Shown here piece after piece: positions 24,694-32,964 of a stretch of 64,000 nucleotides of DNA. The translations under genes and the position numbers were made by a program. Under the pieces are notes generated by a model that saw only the letters and a program-made list of their open reading frames with translations, was not told the origin of the DNA and did no database searches. Source of the DNA: Bradyrhizobium sp. CCBAU 51765 (GTDB lineage: Bacteria; Pseudomonadota; Alphaproteobacteria; Rhizobiales; Xanthobacteraceae); assembly GCF_015291725.1 (NCBI RefSeq), contig NZ_CP030038.1, positions 2,097,001 through 2,161,000 on the forward strand, given 5' to 3'. The first letter of the stretch is position 1. The number at the start of each line of letters is the position of its first letter.

Positions 24694-24847
24694 TCTCTCC
24701 CGCTTGCGGGAGAGGTCGCGCCCACCGGGTCGCGCCGAAGGCGCGCCCGATGACAGGCTCCGGCGCGGGTGAGGCTTTCTCCTCTGGGGGATTATCCCAT
24801 TGCGGAAACACCCTCTCCCCAGCCCTCTCCCGCAAACGGGAGAGGGA
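24694..24847. repeat. Family F repeat copy 3
   Basis: Ends TCTCTCCCGCTTGCGGGAGAG and CCTCTCCCGCAAACGGGAGAGG are each palindromic. The inner part contains a GCGCCGAAGGCGC stem. It separates convergent genes. Confidence 0.75.
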
Positions 24848-24889
24848 GCGCACTTACGTTGTAGCAATCAAACCTGATCTCATCATGAC

Positions 24890-26260
24890 CTAGACGATCT
24901 GCCTGGTGTCGGCAGGCTTCTGCAGCGCGCCGACCAGGATGCGCAGCGCCTCCGCCAATTCCGATCTGTTCCGCGCCGCCCCCAGCGAGACTCGTGCCGC
25001 ATGCGGCGGTGCCCCGTCGACCGTGAAGGCATCGCCGGCGACGACCGCCAGTCCATTCCGCAGAAGATGTGCCGCGAGATCGGGCCCGCCTTCCGGCAGC
25101 CGCAACCACAGATGATGGGCGGCGGGCCTGGCCAGGAATTGAAAACCCTTCAGCGTGCGCTGCGCGAGCTGCTGGCGGCCGACCGCCTCGCTGCGGATGG
25201 CGGCGATGATGCGATCGGCAATGCCGCTTTCGATCCAATGCGTCACCAGCGCGACCATCAATGGCGCCGGCATCTGCACGGTCGCCTGCAAGTACGTGCG
25301 CATGTCCCGCTGCGCGTTGCTGTCGGGCGTCACCAGATAGGCGACGCGCAGCGCGGGCGCGATGCATTTTGACAATGTGGTCGCGAGATAAGTCCGCTCC
25401 GGAATGAGGCTCGCGATCGGTGATGCCGAGCGCTCGAGCAGGCCGTAGGCGTCGTCCTCGATCAGGGGCGTGTCGGCATCGCGAATGATCTTTGCGACGG
25501 CATTGCGCCGCTCGGCGGACAGCGTCGCGGTGGTCGGATTGTGCAGCGTCGGAATGAGATAGACGGCCTGTGGCCGGTGCGCGCGGCACGCCTTCGCCAG
25601 TGCATCGGGCAGGATGCCGCCGTCATCCATGGCGACGCCGACGAGCTTGACGCCGAGCCGTGCGGCGGCGGCCTTGATGCCGGGAAAGGTGAGGGCTTCC
25701 GTCAGAACGATGTCGCCCGGCCGCGCGAGATGCGCGAGCAGGTTGAACAGGATGGTTTGCGCGCCGGGGAAGATCAGGAGCCTGTCGGCCTGCGCATGCG
25801 GAACGCGTGCGCGCATCCAGCGCGCCGCGACCTCGCGCTCATGCGCGCTGCCGCCGGGCGGCTGATAGTTGAGATACGCCGTCAGTCCCGATTGCGCGCG
25901 GATGGCTTCCATGCCGGCGATGATGCGCTCGTCGAGCTGCGCCTCCAGCGGATGCGGCGGCACGTTCATCGAGAGATCGATCGCGACGGGATGCGGCAGG
26001 TCGACCGCGCGGCGCGCGCTGGTCTCCGACACGAACGAGCCCTGTCCGACGCGGGCTTCCATGATGCCGCGGCGCCGGGCTTCGGTATAGGCGCGCGTCA
26101 CCGTGGTCAGGTCGATGCCGAGAGCTTTTGCGAGCGCGCGCTGCGTCGGCAATTGCTGGCCGCGCACCAGCCTGCCCGCAGCAATGTCGGCCTCCATCGC
26201 ATCGACGATGCGCTGATAGCGCGGGCCGCTCAGCTCCGAGATTGTAGGGGTCCAATCCAT
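24890..26260 (-). CDS. MocR/PdxR-type GntR regulator with aminotransferase domain
   Basis: The 456-residue protein has an N-terminal GntR winged helix (about 13-80: RYQRIVDAMEADIAAGRLVR, then LAKALGIDLTTVTRAYTEAR) fused to a class I aminotransferase-like domain. IEDDAYGLLE and TLSKCIAPALRVAYL, with the PLP-binding Lys, are visible. MocR proteins sense PLP or amino acids and usually control a divergent gene. Here the divergent gene is a DUF983 protein 79 bp away, and two TGTATGGAT direct repeats lie between. ATG 26260 was chosen; ATG 26275 is possible. Confidence 0.85.
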   Translation of the reverse strand: MDWTPTISELSGPRYQRIVDAMEADIAAGRLVRGQQLPTQRALAKALGIDLTTVTRAYTEARRRGIMEARVGQGSFVSETSARRAVDLPHPVAIDLSMNVPPHPLEAQLDERIIAGMEAIRAQSGLTAYLNYQPPGGSAHEREVAARWMRARVPHAQADRLLIFPGAQTILFNLLAHLARPGDIVLTEALTFPGIKAAAARLGVKLVGVAMDDGGILPDALAKACRAHRPQAVYLIPTLHNPTTATLSAERRNAVAKIIRDADTPLIEDDAYGLLERSASPIASLIPERTYLATTLSKCIAPALRVAYLVTPDSNAQRDMRTYLQATVQMPAPLMVALVTHWIESGIADRIIAAIRSEAVGRQQLAQRTLKGFQFLARPAAHHLWLRLPEGGPDLAAHLLRNGLAVVAGDAFTVDGAPPHAARVSLGAARNRSELAEALRILVGALQKPADTRQIV

Positions 26261-26285
26261 GCAATTCAGCCCCATATCCTTTGAA

Positions 26286-26315
26286 TGTATGGATGCAAGA
26301 TATTATTGTATGGAT
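26286..26315. promoter_or_regulatory. Direct repeats TGTATGGAT, probable MocR operator
   Basis: TGTATGGAT occurs at 26286-26294 and 26307-26315, start to start 21 bp, which is two helical turns. MocR proteins bind direct repeats with such spacing near the promoter of the gene they control. The site lies in the 79-bp gap between the divergent mocR-like and DUF983 genes. Confidence 0.6.
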
Positions 26316-26339
26316 CGTCGAAAAGGAAGAGGTGTGGTC

Positions 26340-26780
26340 ATGGCGGTCTCTCTGGCGCCGGTCTCTCTGGCTAAGGCGATGTGGCGCGGTTTCAGCGGCA
26401 AGTGTCCGAATTGCGGGGAAGGGCACATGTTCGGCCGTTTCCTGAAAGTGGCCGACGCGTGCGACCATTGCGGCGAGGAGCTGTTTCACCAGCGCGCAGA
26501 CGATTTTCCCGCCTATCTCGTGATGGTCGTGGTCGGCCATCTCGTGGTGCCGGCGATCCTCGCGGTCGAGACCGCCTATGCGCCGCCGGAATGGTTGCAA
26601 CTCGCGGTGTGGCTGCCGGTGACGCTGTTCGCCTCGCTCGCGCTGCTGCAACCGACCAAGGGCGCCATCGTCGGGCTGCAATGGCAGCTCGGCATGCACG
26701 GTTTCGAGGCGAGCAAGCTGCGGCGCGAGGCCGCCGAGCTTGCACCGGTCCTGGTGAAGGCGGATACCCGCGCGGCCTGA
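26340..26780 (+). CDS. DUF983 membrane protein with a CxxC zinc ribbon
   Basis: The 146-residue protein begins with a zinc-ribbon-like part (CPNCGEGHMF and CDHCGEELF, residues 22-50) and then two hydrophobic segments (about 55-78 and 85-105). This is the DUF983 pattern seen in alphaproteobacteria, sometimes beside cytochrome oxidase genes. Its function is unknown. ATG 26340 follows AAAAGGAAGAGG. The divergent MocR regulator and shared direct repeats suggest it is the target gene. Confidence 0.8.
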   Translation: MAVSLAPVSLAKAMWRGFSGKCPNCGEGHMFGRFLKVADACDHCGEELFHQRADDFPAYLVMVVVGHLVVPAILAVETAYAPPEWLQLAVWLPVTLFASLALLQPTKGAIVGLQWQLGMHGFEASKLRREAAELAPVLVKADTRAA

Positions 26781-26834
26781 GCGGCGTTTACATCGCGCGG
26801 CCGGCCAGTACACTCCGTCGTACCAACAAGAACG

Positions 26835-27560
26835 ATGGAAACGCCGATGGCCGCACGCGCGAAGTCCTTCCTGCTCTGTCACGGCGCCTGGTCCGGCGGA
26901 TGGGCCTGGAAGAAGATGCATCCGCTGATGGCGCAGGCCGGCCATCGTCTGATGGCGCCGACCTACACCGGGCTCGGCGAGCGCGCGCATCTCGCAAGCC
27001 CCACGATCGATCTGGAGACGCACATCCAGGACATCCTCAACGTCATCGCCTTCGAGGATCTCAGCGACATCGTGCTGCTTGGCCATAGCTATGGCGGCAT
27101 GGTCGCGACCGGCGTCGCCGATCGCGCGCGCGAGCGCGTGACGCAGCTGATCTATCTCGACGCCTTCGTGCCGCGCGATGGCCAATCGCTGTTCGATCTC
27201 AATGAGGCCGGCCGCGAGCCGATGCAAGGGGCAGCAAGCTCGGGCGACGGCTATCGCATCCCGCCGAATCCGCCGCCGCCCGACACGCCCCAAGCCGATC
27301 TCGACTGGCTCAATGCACGCCGCGTCCCAATGCCGATCAAGTGCTTCGAGACCAGACTGAGGCTCGAGCACGGCGAGCCGGCGATGCCGCGCAGCTACAT
27401 CTATTGCACGCGCATCCCGCCGGGCGATGTGTTCGGGCAGTTCGCCAAGCGGACGAAGAGCGAGGAGGGCTGGCGCTACGTCGAGCTCGACGCCAGCCAC
27501 GCGCCGAACGTGACGGCGCCGGAGGCCTTGATGGCGGTGTTGAACGAGATCGTGGCTTAA
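26835..27560 (+). CDS. Alpha/beta hydrolase (methylesterase-like)
   Basis: The 241-residue protein has the hydrolase fold signals: an N-terminal oxyanion-hole strand (FLLCHGAWSGGWAWKK), the nucleophile elbow GHSYGG (Ser about 90), and a C-terminal His in LDASHAPN. The pattern is close to plant-type salicylate or hydroxynitrile methylesterases and to pyrethroid-hydrolase-like bacterial proteins. The substrate is unknown. Starts at 26835 and 26847 are both possible. It lies 54 bp after the DUF983 gene on the same strand. Confidence 0.8.
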   Translation: METPMAARAKSFLLCHGAWSGGWAWKKMHPLMAQAGHRLMAPTYTGLGERAHLASPTIDLETHIQDILNVIAFEDLSDIVLLGHSYGGMVATGVADRARERVTQLIYLDAFVPRDGQSLFDLNEAGREPMQGAASSGDGYRIPPNPPPPDTPQADLDWLNARRVPMPIKCFETRLRLEHGEPAMPRSYIYCTRIPPGDVFGQFAKRTKSEEGWRYVELDASHAPNVTAPEALMAVLNEIVA

Positions 27561-27569
27561 TTCTCCGCC

Positions 27570-27670
27570 GTCATTCCGGGGCTCGCGAAGCGAGAGCCCG
27601 GAATCCATCCCTCCACCGTCTCTGCCACCTGATGGATTCCAGGCTCGTGCTGCGCACGCCCCGGAATGAC
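27570..27670. repeat. Palindromic repeat, family B copy 1
   Basis: Ends GTCATTCCGGGG and CCCCGGAATGAC are exact complements. The inner part GATGGATTCC is less regular than in the other copies. Five more copies lie at 28783, 38956, 48528, 58370 and 58760. Confidence 0.85.
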
Positions 27671-27789
27671 TGCGGTGAAAATGGTGAGGGGTCCGATGCG
27701 CTAGCACCGAACCCCTCGTCGCTTACCGAGCAAGACGCGTTTTCTTCACGCGAACCGGAAAACCCACTTCGCTCGAAAACGCTTTAGAG

Positions 27790-28269
27790 TATCAGCCGGC
27801 CTGTAAGCCGGGTTCTGTAGGGCACCGTCCGCTTGCGCGAACGATACGTGACGGCCATTCCTCTGGGACCATGTTTGCACATGGCCTCGAGCAACCTACC
27901 CGGACGGCGGGCCTGACATCGCCCCGCGGCGTTATCGCTTGCGCGAACAGCCCGCTTAAGCCGTCCCTATTCGGTTTTGCTCCCGGTGGGGTTTGCCATG
28001 CCGGCTCCGTTGCCGGAACCGCGGTGCGCTCTTACCGCACCTTTTCACCCTTACCTGCCTACGCAGCTTGCGCTGCTACGGTACGGCAGGCCCGAGGGCT
28101 TGCCGCGCCGAAGCCCCGGAGGGCGAAGGCGGGCGGTTCGTTCTCTGTGGCACTTTCCCTGGGGTCACCCCCGCCGGACGTTATCCGGCACCGCATGTCA
28201 AGGGAGCCCGGACTTTCCTCCCCGGCGGCCTTTCGGCACGTGCCGGAGCGGCCGTCCGGCCGACTGACG
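27790..28269 (-). ncRNA. rnpB: RNase P RNA (class A)
   Basis: The minus strand carries the universal core GAGGAAAGUCCGGGCUCC (complement of 28203-28220) near the 5' end and ACAGAACCCGGCUUA (complement of 27804-27818) near the 3' end. The terminal helix P1 can form between UCAGUCGG (28267-28260) and CCGGCUGA (27799-27792). The length of about 480 nt is slightly above the usual alphaproteobacterial size, so the ends are approximate. The RNA processes tRNA 5' ends with protein RnpA, which is not encoded here. A TTGACG box upstream may be its -35 element. Confidence 0.92.
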
Positions 28270-28418
28270 GATTACGCATGGGGCATTTGTGACGGTTTCG
28301 TCAAGCCGATATCGCGACGCACGCTTCGCCCGCAAATAATCTATCCTGAAGATGTCGTTTGGTGCGTGCCCCGTTCGACTGGATGTCGGCAACACAGCCG
28401 GGCAACAGGAGTGAAGCG

Positions 28419-28772
28419 ATGCAATATCTGCTGATGATCTACCAGAACGAGGTCGAGTACGCGAAGAACGACGCGGCGACGAGCCAGAAGATGCTGGCCG
28501 AATACCAGGCCTTCACGCAATCCATCATCCAGAGCGGCAACTTCAAGGCCGGGGACCGCCTGCAGCCGACCACGACCGCGACGACCGTGCGCGTGCGCGA
28601 GGGCAAGACGCTGACGACCGATGGTCCGTTCGCGGAAACGCGCGAGCAGCTCGGCGGTTACTATCTCGTCGAGGCGAAGGATCTGAATGCGGCCATCGAG
28701 ATCGCGGCGCGAATTCCCAGCGCACGCATCGGCTCGATCGAGGTGCGGCCGATCTGGGTGTATGAGAAGTGA
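28419..28772 (+). CDS. YCII/DGPF-domain protein
   Basis: The 117-residue protein starts MQYLLMIYQNE and contains TTDGPFAETREQLGGYYLVE, the DGPF signature of the YciI-like family. ATG 28419 follows CAGGAGTGAAGC. The gene is immediately upstream of an ECF sigma factor, the classic pairing of the ECF42 group, where the DGPF protein genes are targets of the sigma factor. The biochemical role of DGPF proteins is not settled. Confidence 0.85.
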   Translation: MQYLLMIYQNEVEYAKNDAATSQKMLAEYQAFTQSIIQSGNFKAGDRLQPTTTATTVRVREGKTLTTDGPFAETREQLGGYYLVEAKDLNAAIEIAARIPSARIGSIEVRPIWVYEK

Positions 28773-28782
28773 CGGCGAAGCC

Positions 28783-28871
28783 GTCATTCCGGGGCTCGCG
28801 AAGCGAGAATCCGGAATCTCGCGCCACAATATCGAGATTCCGGGTTCGTGCTGCGCACGCCCCGGAATGAC
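28783..28871. repeat. Palindromic repeat, family B copy 2
   Basis: Outer arms GTCATTCCGGGG/CCCCGGAATGAC and inner arms CCGGAATCTC/GAGATTCCGG. It lies between the DGPF gene and the sigma factor gene. Confidence 0.85.
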
Positions 28872-28888
28872 GTGCAAAGCATCGTTCA

Positions 28889-30121
28889 ATGACCCCTGGC
28901 GAGATCGACAAAATCTTCCGCGACGAGGCGGGGCGGGCGCTGGCCACGCTGATCCGTCTCGTCGGCGATTTCGATCTCGCCGAGGACGCGCTCCAGGATG
29001 CTTTTGCCGTCGCGCTGGAACGCTGGGCGGGGTCTGAGGTCCCCGGCAATCCGCGCGCCTGGCTGGTCAATGTCGCCAAGCACAAGGCGATCGACCGGAT
29101 TCGCCGCCAGGCCGTCTTCCGCGGCAAGCAGCAGGCGCTGGTGCATGAGCTCGAACTGAACGCGCAGGGCCCCGATGAGCCGCCTGCAACGCTGGACGAC
29201 GACATGCTGCGGCTGATCTTCACCTGCTGTCATCCCGCGTTCGCGCCCGAGGTCCAGGTCGCGCTGACGCTCCGCACCGTCTGCGGGCTCTCGACGGCGC
29301 AGGTCGCGCGCGCGTTCCTCGTGGGCGAGGAGGCAATGGCACAGCGGCTGGTCCGCGCCAAGCAGAAGATCAGGCTTGCCGGCATCCCCTATGAGGTGCC
29401 CGAACGCGACGCGCTGGTGCCGCGGCTCGATGGCGTGCTCGCCGTGATCTATCTCGTCTTCACCGAAGGCTATGTCGCGACCGAGGGCGCGGACCTGATG
29501 CGGCCCGATCTTGCGGCCGAGGCCATCCGGCTCGGCCGCTTGCTCGATCGGCTGATGCCCGATCGCGCCGGCATCAAGGGGCTGCTGGCCCTGATGCTGC
29601 TGCACGACGCCCGCCGCGCCGGACGCGAGACACCGGCCGGCGACATCGTGCTGCTCGAAGAGCAGGACCGCTCGCTGTGGGATCGTGGGCAGATCGATGA
29701 GGGCCTGCGTCTGGTCGACGATGCGCTGCGCGTGCCCGGCCGGCCGCAGCCCTATGCGGTGCAGGCCGCGATCGCCGCGCTGCATGCGCGTGCGCCGAGC
29801 TTCGAGGAAACCGATTGGCCGCAGATTGCGGGACTCTACGAGGTCTTGCTGCGCATCAACCCGTCGCCGGTGATCGAGCTGAACCATGCCGCGGCGGTGT
29901 CGATGGTCGATGGGCCGGCGCGAGCGCTCGATCTCGTCGATGCGATCACCGCGCGCGGCGGGCTTCGCGGCTATGAGCTGTTGCCCGCAGTGCGCGCGGA
30001 TCTGTTGCGGAGGCTCGGCAGGACGGAGCAGGCGCGCGAGGCCTATCATGCGGCGACGGAGGCGACGCAGCTCGAGCCGTTGCGAAGGCTCTATGCGCGA
30101 AGGATGAGGGAGATGGAGTGA
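28889..30121 (+). CDS. ECF RNA polymerase sigma factor, ECF42 type
   Basis: The 410-residue protein has sigma region 2 (about 12-80: [39 protein letters not shown]) and region 4 (about 115-165: [20 protein letters not shown]). It then continues for about 230 residues as a TPR-like helical domain ([54 protein letters not shown]). This long C-terminal domain and the DGPF gene upstream define the ECF42 group, which works without an anti-sigma factor and uses its extension for control. Confidence 0.88.
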   Translation: MTPGEIDKIFRDEAGRALATLIRLVGDFDLAEDALQDAFAVALERWAGSEVPGNPRAWLVNVAKHKAIDRIRRQAVFRGKQQALVHELELNAQGPDEPPATLDDDMLRLIFTCCHPAFAPEVQVALTLRTVCGLSTAQVARAFLVGEEAMAQRLVRAKQKIRLAGIPYEVPERDALVPRLDGVLAVIYLVFTEGYVATEGADLMRPDLAAEAIRLGRLLDRLMPDRAGIKGLLALMLLHDARRAGRETPAGDIVLLEEQDRSLWDRGQIDEGLRLVDDALRVPGRPQPYAVQAAIAALHARAPSFEETDWPQIAGLYEVLLRINPSPVIELNHAAAVSMVDGPARALDLVDAITARGGLRGYELLPAVRADLLRRLGRTEQAREAYHAATEATQLEPLRRLYARRMREME

Positions 30122-30122
30122 T

Positions 30123-30253
30123 GCTCTCGTGCCCCGGACGCAGCGCAACGCCTCTATGGCGATGCGCCGCAGAGCCGGGGCCCATCTCGTCGCAACGGGC
30201 TGCATCGCCGATTGGGTTCCGGCTCGCGCTTCGCGCGTCCGGGACACGAGAGC
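30123..30253. repeat. Palindromic repeat, family D copy 1
   Basis: The ends GCTCTCGTGCCCCGG and CCGGGACACGAGAGC are complementary apart from one base. The inner part contains GAGCCGGGGCCCAT and GGTTCCGGCTCGCGC. Related copies lie at 40855 and 42255. It separates convergent genes. Confidence 0.75.
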
Positions 30254-30273
30254 GAACCGCATGGCCTACGCCG

Positions 30274-31137
30274 TCACTTCGACGCCACCGTCGTCGCTTC
30301 CGCCGGCAGGCTCGCCAGCAGTGCCTGCAATGTCGACAGCGTCGAATGATCGGCGACGCCATCGAGCCGCGCCGGACGGAAATGGCGCTGGAAGGCGGTG
30401 ACGACTTCCAGCGTCGCGGCGTCGTATTTGCCGGTCAGCGGCACGCCGTAGCCGTACCTTGCGAGCGCCTGCTGCATGCTCAGCACGGCGTCGCTGATGG
30501 TGCCGAGCATCAGAGTCTCGCCGCGCACGATCGGAGCGGGCGTGACCCAGTGGCCGACGCCGGAATTGGCCAGCGAATGCCATGGAAATTTTTCGCCGGG
30601 GTCCTTCTTGCGCGCGGGCGCGACGTCGGAATGGCCGAGCACCCGGTGGGCCGGCACCTTGCGCCGGAGCATGATGCCGCGGCACAGCGCGATCACGGCG
30701 GCGATCTGGCGCAGCGGAAACTCGGGATAGCCCCAGTCGTGGCCGCGATTGATGATCTCGATGCCGATCGAGCAGGAGTTGATGTCGTCCTCGCCGGCCC
30801 AGGAGGAGACGCCTGCGTGCCAGGCGCGCTTGGCCTCGGGCACGCATTGCACGATGCGGCCGTCCTCCAGCACGACATAATGTGCCGACACTTCGCTGCC
30901 CGCCGTGCACAGCCGTGCCAGCGCGCCCTCGACATCGGGCATGCCGGTGTAGTGCAGCACGATCATGTCCGGCTGCCGTCCCTTGTTGCGCTCGCCGTAA
31001 TTGGGCGAGGGGATGATGTCCGAGACGATCGACGAGTCGGGCTCGAACGTCCGCAGGCTCGCCACGGTCTTGGGAACCGGGAGAACGCGTTGACGCTTCG
31101 AATCAGATCCAGACGGTGTGGACGAACCGGAGGGCAT
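30274..31137 (-). CDS. N-acetylmuramoyl-L-alanine amidase (Amidase_2 with peptidoglycan-binding domain)
   Basis: The 287-residue protein has an Amidase_2 zinc domain (about 35-190: MIVLHYTGMP, IGIEIINRGHDWGYPEF, RVLGHSDVAPARKKDPGEKF) and a C-terminal PG_binding_1 domain (about 210-275: QQALARYGYGVPLTGKYDAA). It resembles AmiD, which cleaves the stem peptide from muramic acid during wall recycling. No clear signal peptide is seen with ATG 31137, and an upstream start at 31215 also lacks one, so its compartment is open. It is divergent from the dcw cluster. Confidence 0.85.
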   Translation of the reverse strand: MPSGSSTPSGSDSKRQRVLPVPKTVASLRTFEPDSSIVSDIIPSPNYGERNKGRQPDMIVLHYTGMPDVEGALARLCTAGSEVSAHYVVLEDGRIVQCVPEAKRAWHAGVSSWAGEDDINSCSIGIEIINRGHDWGYPEFPLRQIAAVIALCRGIMLRRKVPAHRVLGHSDVAPARKKDPGEKFPWHSLANSGVGHWVTPAPIVRGETLMLGTISDAVLSMQQALARYGYGVPLTGKYDAATLEVVTAFQRHFRPARLDGVADHSTLSTLQALLASLPAEATTVASK

Positions 31138-31578
31138 GAGCAGCTCGAACGAACGGAGAGTGGGGCAAGCCCTTCTCTTTACTATTCCTTTACCGTCCAC
31201 CGCGCGCAATCGCACGGCGCGGTTAACGGATGCATTTCGGCGATGTGTGTGGATGATGCATCACCCCGCTCGTCACCTTTACGACTTGTATTGAGTCGAG
31301 CAACGCTTTCTTAACGCTAAGGGCCGTTACTGAGGGATGAAGTGCCGACCCGCGTCCGGAGGCGGCCAAAGCGTATTTTGGCTCGAAATCCCATGGCTGC
31401 CCGACAAATTCCACTGGGAACACTGGGTTTGTGGCCTGGGACGACCGGGCCCGGTAACCATGCTGGACGAGGACTTTGTCGTGGAACCGCCGCGACGCGT
31501 AATGATTCGAGGCGTTATGGGCTTGTTCGTCCCCGATCTTGCTTGGATGTCAGGCCGGTCGGTCGGCAGGCGTTTCGC
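31138..31578. promoter_or_regulatory. Divergent promoter region in front of the dcw cluster
   Basis: This 441-bp gap should contain the main dcw promoter. It carries GGTTAACGG (31221) and TTCTTAACGCTAA (near 31309), AT-richer boxes that might bind CtrA-like regulators. It also has three TGGG tetramers at 31415, 31424 and 31437, of which the first two are 9 bp apart as in MraZ boxes. No mraZ gene is visible. Frames remain open upstream of rsmH, but they do not resemble any protein. Confidence 0.4.
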
Positions 31579-32568
31579 ATGAGCTCGGTTCCGCACATCC
31601 CCGTTCTTGGTCGGGAGGCCGTCGCGCATCTCGCTCCGCGCGAGGGCGGCGTCTATGTCGACGCCACTTTTGGCGCCGGCGGCTATAGCCGCGCGATCCT
31701 GGAAGTGCCGGGAACCAGACTCATCGCCATTGATCGCGACCGCACGGCGATTGCCGGCGGCGCCGGGCTGGTCGAACGTTCCGCAGGCCGGCTGATGCTG
31801 GTCGAGGGCCGCTTCTCCGATCTTGCCGAGGTCTGCGCGGAGCAAGGCGTCGAGGCGATCGACGGCGTCGTGATGGACGTCGGTGTGTCCTCGATGCAGC
31901 TCGACCAGGCCGGCCGCGGCTTCTCGTTCCGCCTCGACGGTCCGCTCGACATGCGGATGGGGCAGACGGGCCCGACCGCGGCCGACGTGGTCGCGCGTGC
32001 GTCGGAAGGCGATCTCGCCGACATCATCTATCTCCTCGGCGAGGAGCGGCATTCGCGCCGCATCGCACGCGCCATTGTCGCGGACCGCCAGGAGACCCCG
32101 TTCACCACCACGCGCGCGCTTGCCGATCTCGTCGGAAGAGTGGTCCGCGCAAAGCCGGGGGAGATTCATCCGGCAACGCGGACGTTCCAGGCGCTGCGCA
32201 TCTTCGTCAACGAGGAACTCGACGAGCTCCAGGCCGCGCTCGCTGCAGCCGAGCGCATGCTCAAGCCCGGCGGCCGCCTCGTCGTGGTCTCGTTCCATTC
32301 GCTGGAAGACCGCATCGTCAAGAATTTTCTCGCTGAGCGCTCCAGGACCGGCGGCGGTTCGCGGCATCTGCCGGAAGTCGCGCAAGTGACGCCGAGCTTC
32401 CGGGTTCTGACGCGGCGGCCCGTCGTCGCCGGCGAAGACGAAGTTGCGCATAATCCGCGTGCACGCTCGGCAAAGCTGCGCGCCGCCGAGCGCACCGCGG
32501 CGCCGGCGCACGAGACCGACGAGGCATCGCCCTGGCCGAAACTCTCCGACGTGATGAGGGGCGGCTAG
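31579..32568 (+). CDS. rsmH: 16S rRNA (cytosine1402-N4)-methyltransferase
   Basis: The 329-residue protein (formerly MraW) starts [10 protein letters not shown], the conserved HxPVL entrance, followed by the SAM motif [48 protein letters not shown] and [17 protein letters not shown] are all family blocks. It methylates C1402 of 16S rRNA in the decoding centre. It is the first gene of the dcw cluster here, and its stop is 3 bp before ftsL, so the two are translationally linked. Confidence 0.95.
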   Translation: MSSVPHIPVLGREAVAHLAPREGGVYVDATFGAGGYSRAILEVPGTRLIAIDRDRTAIAGGAGLVERSAGRLMLVEGRFSDLAEVCAEQGVEAIDGVVMDVGVSSMQLDQAGRGFSFRLDGPLDMRMGQTGPTAADVVARASEGDLADIIYLLGEERHSRRIARAIVADRQETPFTTTRALADLVGRVVRAKPGEIHPATRTFQALRIFVNEELDELQAALAAAERMLKPGGRLVVVSFHSLEDRIVKNFLAERSRTGGGSRHLPEVAQVTPSFRVLTRRPVVAGEDEVAHNPRARSAKLRAAERTAAPAHETDEASPWPKLSDVMRGG

Positions 32569-32571
32569 CGC

Positions 32572-32964
32572 ATGCGCATCATCCACCTCCTCGTCATCGG
32601 TGCGCTGATCTTCGCGGCGGCCCATGTCTACAGGATCAAGATGGACTCCACGGCGCGCACCGAGAAGGTGCTGCGGCTGCGTGCAGAGATACGCGAGGAG
32701 CGCGACGCGATCGCGGCGCTGCGGGCCGAGTGGGCCAAGCTCGATGCCCCGCTGCGGCTGCAAGGCCTGTCCGACCGGCATCTGCACCTCAAGCCGGTTA
32801 ATGGCACGCAATATGACTCGCTGAAGAATCTGCCGGAGCGCCCGCCGCGGATGTTCAGGCCGGGCGATCCCGATCCGATCGGGGCCATGCTAAACGCCAT
32901 CGAAGCCGCGAGTGATCCCGATACCGTGACGGGCTCCGTGCCTCAGCCCGAGGACAAGCAATGA
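32572..32964 (+). CDS. ftsL: Cell division protein FtsL
   Basis: The 130-residue protein has an N-terminal membrane helix (residues 4-20) followed by a charged coiled-coil region (about 25-65) and the block LQGLSDRHLHLKP, as in alphaproteobacterial FtsL. It acts in the divisome with FtsB and FtsQ to activate FtsWI septal synthesis. The start overlaps none of rsmH but lies 3 bp after it, and its stop overlaps ftsI by 4 bp (ATGA). Sequence similarity is weak in this family; position makes the call firm. Confidence 0.9.
   Translation: MRIIHLLVIGALIFAAAHVYRIKMDSTARTEKVLRLRAEIREERDAIAALRAEWAKLDAPLRLQGLSDRHLHLKPVNGTQYDSLKNLPERPPRMFRPGDPDPIGAMLNAIEAASDPDTVTGSVPQPEDKQ

Noticed and set aside
31337..31582. 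Frames upstream of rsmH as a possible mraZ or an N-terminal extension
   Set aside because: None shows the MraZ SpoVT/AbrB pattern, and RsmH begins normally at [10 protein letters not shown].
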